Part shown: in pieces, positions 60,375 through 64,000 of the stretch
How the letters are laid out: every line of letters begins with the position of its first letter
How positions within the stretch are numbered: position 1 is the stretch's first letter
NCBI GenBank assembly: GCA_020161665.1
Contig: JAIUPA010000018.1
Span: 52,000 to 115,999, forward strand
Reading direction: 5' to 3'
Length of the DNA: 64,000 nt
Source of the DNA: Pseudomonadota bacterium
Lineage (GTDB): Bacteria; Pseudomonadota; Alphaproteobacteria; Rhizobiales; Rhizobiaceae
Position numbers and translations under genes: made by a program
Notes under the pieces: model-generated
Told to the model about the DNA's origin: nothing
Seen by the model: only the letters and a program-made list of their open reading frames with translations
The model's database searches: none

Positions 60375-60490
60375 CGTGGGCGCTCTTTCCAACGGACAGT
60401 CGTTTGCAGGCTACCGCGCCTCGGCGCATGGACCGTTCCTGATGCGGTCGGCAGGAAGCTTCACCGGGCCGCGCGGGAACACCATCGCCG

Positions 60491-61141
60491 GTGTCCACCG
60501 TCATTGGAGATAGAAGTGGCGTGAGCGGCACGGGAGATTCCAGCGATGACGAGCGGGGTAAACTTGGCGAGGATGCCGAACTTCTCGCCCGTGTCGCCTC
60601 GGGCGATCAAGGCGCGCTGGCGCGCCTTATCGACCGCCACGGTCGTGGCCTTCGCCTCTTCGCTGCCCGGTATCTCGGCAGCGCCGCCGACGCGGAGGAT
60701 GTCGTGCAGGATGTGTTCGTGTCGGTCTGGAAGCACGCAGCGCGTTTCGATCCGGCGAAGGGACGCGCCTCGACATGGCTCTACAGGATCACGGCAAACC
60801 GCTGCATCGACGCGCACCGGAGACGTGCCTTTCGCGTCTTCATCGGCCTCGAAGATGTGCAGGATATGCTGGCCGACGAGGACCCGCGTGCCGATGCGCG
60901 GGTCGGAGCACGGCAGGAACTTGCGTTTGTTCGCCACAGTCTTTCGCGCCTGCCTGAGCGGCAGCGAATGGCGTTGCTGCTGCGCGCCGTCGCCGACCTT
61001 GATGTGCCCGCCATCGCGGAGGTGATGGGCGTGAGCGCCGGCTCCGTTGAACAACTGCTCGTGCGCGGCAGGCGCGCCCTGCGAGAACACATGGCGAAAG
61101 TGGTGAACACGAACGATGATCCGAAAGGGACTCCGACATGA
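60491..61141 (+). CDS. ECF-family sigma factor
   Basis: A 216-residue sigma factor. Region 2 (about 30-95) has RYLGSAADAEDVVQDVFVSV and STWLYRITANRCIDAHRRR; region 4 (about 150-205) has RLPERQRMALLLRAVADLDV then AEVMGVSAGSVEQLLVRGRR. The start may be GTG 60491 or GTG 60521 (the latter has GGAG about 11 bases upstream). GGAAC at 60476-60480 and CGTC at 60499-60502 could be an autoregulated promoter. It overlaps the next gene by ATGA. Confidence 0.92.
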   Translation: MSTVIGDRSGVSGTGDSSDDERGKLGEDAELLARVASGDQGALARLIDRHGRGLRLFAARYLGSAADAEDVVQDVFVSVWKHAARFDPAKGRASTWLYRITANRCIDAHRRRAFRVFIGLEDVQDMLADEDPRADARVGARQELAFVRHSLSRLPERQRMALLLRAVADLDVPAIAEVMGVSAGSVEQLLVRGRRALREHMAKVVNTNDDPKGTPT

Positions 61142-61602
61142 CCGAAGAAGAATTTGAACGTATGAAGCGCCGTTTCGGCGTCGATATATCGGCTTGGCCC
61201 GCGCCGTATCGGCAGGAAGCGTGGCTATTTCTGGCCGGGGCAGGCAAGGTCTCCGATTTTGGTGAAGATGCCTATCTCGACCGGCTCATTCTGGAAGCCG
61301 CCCGAATGGAGACAGACGAACAGGCACTCACGCGAAAGGTTCGGGAGCGGATTGGCCGGGAGCGGCGAACTTTCTTCCGCTTCTTCCCGATGATGCCGTC
61401 ATGGCAGCTTCCCGCCGCAACCGCGAGCTTCGCTGCCATCCTCGTTGCAGCCGGCATCGCCGGCTACTCCGTGGCGGGGCCGGGCTATCCGATGATGGAC
61501 GACTTTTTGCTTGCGCTTGCTACTGGCGATCCGGCCGTCAGCGGTATTGAGACCGGCTTGAATCGAAGTCTCTTCCGGAGCCTCGGCGAGGGTTTCCTAT
61601 GA
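61138..61602 (+). CDS. membrane-anchored protein, probable anti-sigma factor
   Basis: A 154-residue protein. The N-terminal 85 residues are charged and cytoplasmic; TASFAAILVAAGIAGYSVAG (about 94-115) is one membrane segment, and a short periplasmic tail follows. It is coupled by ATGA to the ECF sigma gene upstream and to a sensor-like gene downstream, the position of anti-sigma genes such as cnrY. No zinc-binding HxxxCxxC motif is seen, so it would be a non-ZAS type. Confidence 0.7.
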   Translation: MTEEEFERMKRRFGVDISAWPAPYRQEAWLFLAGAGKVSDFGEDAYLDRLILEAARMETDEQALTRKVRERIGRERRTFFRFFPMMPSWQLPAATASFAAILVAAGIAGYSVAGPGYPMMDDFLLALATGDPAVSGIETGLNRSLFRSLGEGFL

Positions 61603-61991
61603 GGCGGCGTTCATGGTCCCAATTGGCACTTGTCGCCGTGCTCGCGCTATCCGTGCTGGCAAATGTCTTTCTTCTCGGCTTCGCGGCAAGGAACATGGGC
61701 GCGGGTCCCGATGCAGGCATTCTGGCCGAGAGCGTCGGCGGGTCCTATCCGGCCGAGGTCCGCGCCGAGTTCCGAAACCTGCTGCGCGAGAACCGGCCAC
61801 GCACGGTTGCTGCCCTTCGCGATCTGCGGCAAGCGCGTCAGAATCTCGCGACGGCGGCGAACGCCACCCCATTCGACGACGCAGAAGTCGAACGCGCGAT
61901 GCTGGATGTGCGCGCAGCGACCGAGACACTACAGCGCCTCATGCAGGAATTTCTGTTGGAAGCATTGCAGCGCACGCGCGGCGCTGAATGA
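61599..61991 (+). CDS. periplasmic heavy-metal-sensor-like protein (CnrX/ZraP type)
   Basis: A 130-residue protein with one N-terminal membrane segment (LALVAVLALSVLANVFLLGF) and a helical periplasmic domain (LLRENRPRTVAALRDLRQAR, then DDAEVERAMLDVRAATETLQ) that fits the Heavy-metal resistance family, in which CnrX relays nickel or cobalt to an anti-sigma protein. The classical metal-binding His/Met residues are not evident. It is the third gene of the coupled sigma operon. Confidence 0.78.
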   Translation: MRRRSWSQLALVAVLALSVLANVFLLGFAARNMGAGPDAGILAESVGGSYPAEVRAEFRNLLRENRPRTVAALRDLRQARQNLATAANATPFDDAEVERAMLDVRAATETLQRLMQEFLLEALQRTRGAE

Positions 61992-62013
61992 ATCCAGAAG
62001 CCCCGCCAACCAT

Positions 62014-62238
62014 CTAGGATGATGTTGCGCGCCGCGCCTTGGCGAAGCCGCGATCCGTGGCGATGAACCGCTCCAGCATCGGCACGATGAGCCTGACGGG
62101 ATCGGCGGCGGGCTGGCTGGTTTCGCGGGCCAGCACCTCGGCATAGGCGACCAGATCGCGGTGAAGCGGCGCGGGCAACTCCACCGTCACCTTGACGGGC
62201 TTGTCGTCGGGGAGCGGGCCGAGTTTCAGCTTCGTCAT
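62014..62238 (-). CDS. DUF2274 protein, conjugation-linked
   Basis: A 74-residue protein from ATG 62238. LKLGPLPDDKPVKVTVELPA and HRDLVAYAEVLARETSQPAA match DUF2274, which is found directly after trbI in conjugation operons. It may be an RHH-like regulator. A two-base gap separates it from trbI. It converges with the sensor gene; the operon ends here. Confidence 0.85.
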   Translation of the reverse strand: MTKLKLGPLPDDKPVKVTVELPAPLHRDLVAYAEVLARETSQPAADPVRLIVPMLERFIATDRGFAKARRATSS

Positions 62239-62240
62239 AG

Positions 62241-63386
62241 TCAGCCTCCAATCGGGTCGAACACAAGGTCGCGGGTGACGATAATCCTGACCGGGAAGCC
62301 CGGCCGGATCGTGAGCGTCGGCGCGACCTGCAACTGGCGCTGGACGATCTGCTGGCCTGCCTGATTGATGGTGTCCTGCGCGCCGTCGCGGATGGCGCGG
62401 ATCAGCCGGTCCTCGTCGCTGGTCGCCAACTCCGTGCCGACCGCGAGCAGCGTGGACAGCCCTGCGGCCTTCATCAGATCCCACCAGTGATAATCGACGC
62501 CATCCTCAAGGCCGGCATAGCCGCTGCCGTCCGCGCCCGGCAGGCGCTCAAGCACAATGGAGCGTCCGCCGGGCAGGATCAGGCGATTCCAGACCAGCAA
62601 CACGCGGCGCTGGCCGAAGGTCACGCCGTCATCATATTGGCCGATGATGCGTGTTCCCTGTGGGATCAGAAGCAGCGAGCCGGTCGGGCTGTCATAGACG
62701 TTCTCCGTGACCTGCGCGGTGATCTGGCCGGGAAGGTCCGAACGGATGCCGGTGATGAGCGCGGCCGGAATGACGGCCCCGGCCTGTAGTATCCAGGGCG
62801 AGGCCGGCGGCGTGACGCGATCCGGCGCGACGGTCTGCCGGTCCACGGGTCCATTGAGGAAAGCCGTGTGCCGATCCTGCGTCCCCGTAGCGCCGGGCTG
62901 ACCGGCGAGGCCGAGACCGGCAAGGCCGGGCATGGCCGTTCCTGCCGGCACTCCCGTGCGCGGGCCGGACTGGAAAAACACGTTGCTCAAGCGCGCGGCT
63001 TCTTCCTCGGCGCGGCGGCGTTCTTCCTCTGGATCGACGGCGGGTGTCGCCATGACGGGCGGCACGACTGGTTGTCCCCGGTTCTGCGCGTCGAGGATCG
63101 GGCGGCCGAGGTCGCCGGGCAATGCTGGCCCTAGGACCGGGCCGGTATAGTCGCGGGGCAGACCGGACAAGCCGTCCGCCGTGGGCCGGTTCTCGGTCGA
63201 ATAGAGTTCGTCCCCGCCCGGCCCAGCATCGCGGGTCTGGAGCGCGTAGATCAGCGCGCCGCCGATACCGAGCAAGGCGACAGCGCCGACGCCTGCCAGC
63301 ATCCTGCGGGACAGGCGGGTGACGCGGGGCGGTTCGGCGCGCAGCCGCATGGGCGCGGCGGTATCGGTGATGGTGTTGTCGGTCAT
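62241..63386 (-). CDS. trbI: TrbI, VirB10-like conjugal transfer protein
   Basis: A 381-residue protein. The cytoplasmic N-terminus and a membrane segment (MLAGVGAVALLGIGGALIYA) are followed by a Pro-rich periplasmic linker and the VirB10 C-terminal domain (for example ALITGIRSDLPGQITAQVTE and GSLLLIPQGTRIIGQYD). It bridges the two membranes in the type IV secretion channel. It overlaps trbG by ATGA. Confidence 0.94.
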   Translation of the reverse strand: MTDNTITDTAAPMRLRAEPPRVTRLSRRMLAGVGAVALLGIGGALIYALQTRDAGPGGDELYSTENRPTADGLSGLPRDYTGPVLGPALPGDLGRPILDAQNRGQPVVPPVMATPAVDPEEERRRAEEEAARLSNVFFQSGPRTGVPAGTAMPGLAGLGLAGQPGATGTQDRHTAFLNGPVDRQTVAPDRVTPPASPWILQAGAVIPAALITGIRSDLPGQITAQVTENVYDSPTGSLLLIPQGTRIIGQYDDGVTFGQRRVLLVWNRLILPGGRSIVLERLPGADGSGYAGLEDGVDYHWWDLMKAAGLSTLLAVGTELATSDEDRLIRAIRDGAQDTINQAGQQIVQRQLQVAPTLTIRPGFPVRIIVTRDLVFDPIGG

Positions 63387-64000
63387 GAGGGGGAGTCTCC
63401 GGTCACGCTGGCGGGCCGCGCGGCGGCGGCCTGCGTCGGGTTGATGCGGACGATCCTGACGACCTGCTGGCGATTGCCGCTGCCAAGGCGCAGCTCGGCC
63501 GCGCCGAACAGGCGGTCAACGATCAGGACGTTCTGGTGGACGCGGCTGTTGACGATCTGCGGTTCGCCGTCCGTGCCGAGCACGAAGATCGGCGGCATCT
63601 CGCCCTGCACGATGCCGGCCGGGAAGACGACATAGACGCGGCGGCCATCGTCGAAGACGGAAACGGGCCGCCACGGAGGGCTGTCGCCCTGCACCTGTAA
63701 CCCGTAGCGATAGTTCCGCGCGGCTTCGGCTGGGATGACGGGCGCGGCCGGAACGGTCTGGCGCTGGCCGGGCGTTGCGGGATAGGCCCACGCCACGGCC
63801 GGCATGTAGAGCGATTCCCGCGCGCGAAGCTCGATCATGTAGGTGCGCCGGTCGGTGGTGACGACAAGGTTGGTGGAAATGTCGGGGCGCGTCGGCTTCA
63901 CGAGGATATGGACGCGGCGGTTCGCACCGCTGCCGCTCTCGGTGTCACCGATGATCCAGCGGGCGGTGTCGCCGGCCGCGATCGGCCCCGCGCCGGTCAG
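63383..64000 (-). CDS. trbG: TrbG, VirB9-like conjugal transfer protein (5' part beyond the window)
   Basis: About 205 C-terminal residues are visible and the frame is open to the right edge (LTGAGPIAAGDTARWIIG and onward). VHILVKPTRPDISTNLVVTT and RTYMIELRARE are typical of VirB9/TrbG, and the C-terminal domain QPRVHQNVLIVD-like HQNVLIVDRLFGAAELRLG follows. It sits at the outer membrane of the transfer channel. The rest of the trb operon must lie to the right. Confidence 0.94.
   Translation of the reverse strand: MTGAGPIAAGDTARWIIGDTESGSGANRRVHILVKPTRPDISTNLVVTTDRRTYMIELRARESLYMPAVAWAYPATPGQRQTVPAAPVIPAEAARNYRYGLQVQGDSPPWRPVSVFDDGRRVYVVFPAGIVQGEMPPIFVLGTDGEPQIVNSRVHQNVLIVDRLFGAAELRLGSGNRQQVVRIVRINPTQAAAARPASVTGDSPS

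Larger units (their letters stand above)
55906..64000. mobile_element. integrative conjugative-type element in tRNA-Ser (right end beyond the window)
   Basis: A serine recombinase gene reads out of the element into the tRNA-Ser gene, whose 3' end is the probable crossover region. Behind it come a toxin-antitoxin pair, SH3 and EF-hand cargo genes, an ECF sigma operon, and conjugation genes trbG, trbI and DUF2274 that lead off the right edge. The left boundary within the tRNA is inferred; only the right end, unseen, would fix it. Confidence 0.75.

Noticed and set aside
1..64000. CRISPR arrays, rRNA genes, insertion sequences
   Set aside because: No regularly spaced repeat array, no rRNA sequence and no transposase or terminal inverted repeats of an IS were seen on either strand.

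Overview
The window reads as chromosome of an alphaproteobacterium of the Rhizobiales (Hyphomicrobiales) type. The evidence is the small multi-copy rhizobial flagellins next to motB, a Caulobacter/rhizobia-type Cpa/Tad pilus locus, a BMP-family nucleoside ABC operon, generally high GC, and trb-type conjugation genes of the kind common in rhizobial integrative elements. No rRNA gene or species-specific marker is present, so I do not go below order or family level.

Layout. 1-6 kb: the flagellar filament and motor end, all on the minus strand (5' part of motB, a coiled-coil flagellar-locus protein, four flagellin genes, three of them near-identical in tandem with their own terminators). 6.2-8.2 kb: a SPINDLY/OGT-type glycosyltransferase next to the flagellins, a candidate flagellin glycosyltransferase. 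8.3-13.7 kb: small ORFs, an AstE/AspA-like metallo-amidohydrolase, a 1054-residue autotransporter and an ArsC/Spx-like protein. 13.9-24.2 kb: tRNA-Leu(CAG) carrying a 10.2 kb integrated element bounded by a 22 bp direct repeat of the tRNA 3' end. It has a P4-type tyrosine integrase, a controller-like XRE gene, a single-chain restriction-modification enzyme, an AlpA-like regulator, a DUF3631 ATPase and several orphan genes. 24.3-30 kb: feoAB, small genes, a MarR regulator with an NlpC/P60 hydrolase, and an M17 aminopeptidase. 30-42.8 kb: the Cpa/Tad pilus locus (tadD, tadC, tadB, cpaF, cpaE, cpaD, cpaC, cpaB, cpaA, two Flp pilins, and a divergent secretin-N-domain protein plus two TadE-like pseudopilins). 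42.9-54.4 kb: a nucleoside salvage region (deoB-add-upp on plus; bmp-ABC-permease-permease-cdd-punA-deoC-deoA on minus). 54.6-55.6 kb: msrA and a small membrane protein. 55.8 kb to the right edge: tRNA-Ser(GGA) carrying a second element that runs off the window. It has a large serine recombinase, a TumE/TumA-type toxin-antitoxin pair, secreted SH3 and EF-hand proteins, an ECF sigma / membrane protein / periplasmic metal-sensor operon, and trbG-trbI-DUF2274 conjugation genes.

How the parts work together: the left and central regions encode surface structures (flagellum, its possible glycosylation, an autotransporter, a Tad pilus). The nucleoside region couples import of nucleosides to phosphorolysis, deamination and entry of deoxyribose into central metabolism. 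The two tRNA-borne elements carry accessory functions. The most promising material for new biology is (i) the compact tRNA-Leu element, which resembles a phage-satellite-like or mobilizable island with a helicase-less PD-(D/E)XK/methyltransferase enzyme behind an apparently hairpin-controlled regulator, and (ii) the ECF-sigma/metal-sensor operon next to a divergent pair of four-EF-hand secreted proteins that share a repeated GCGTAGGA motif.
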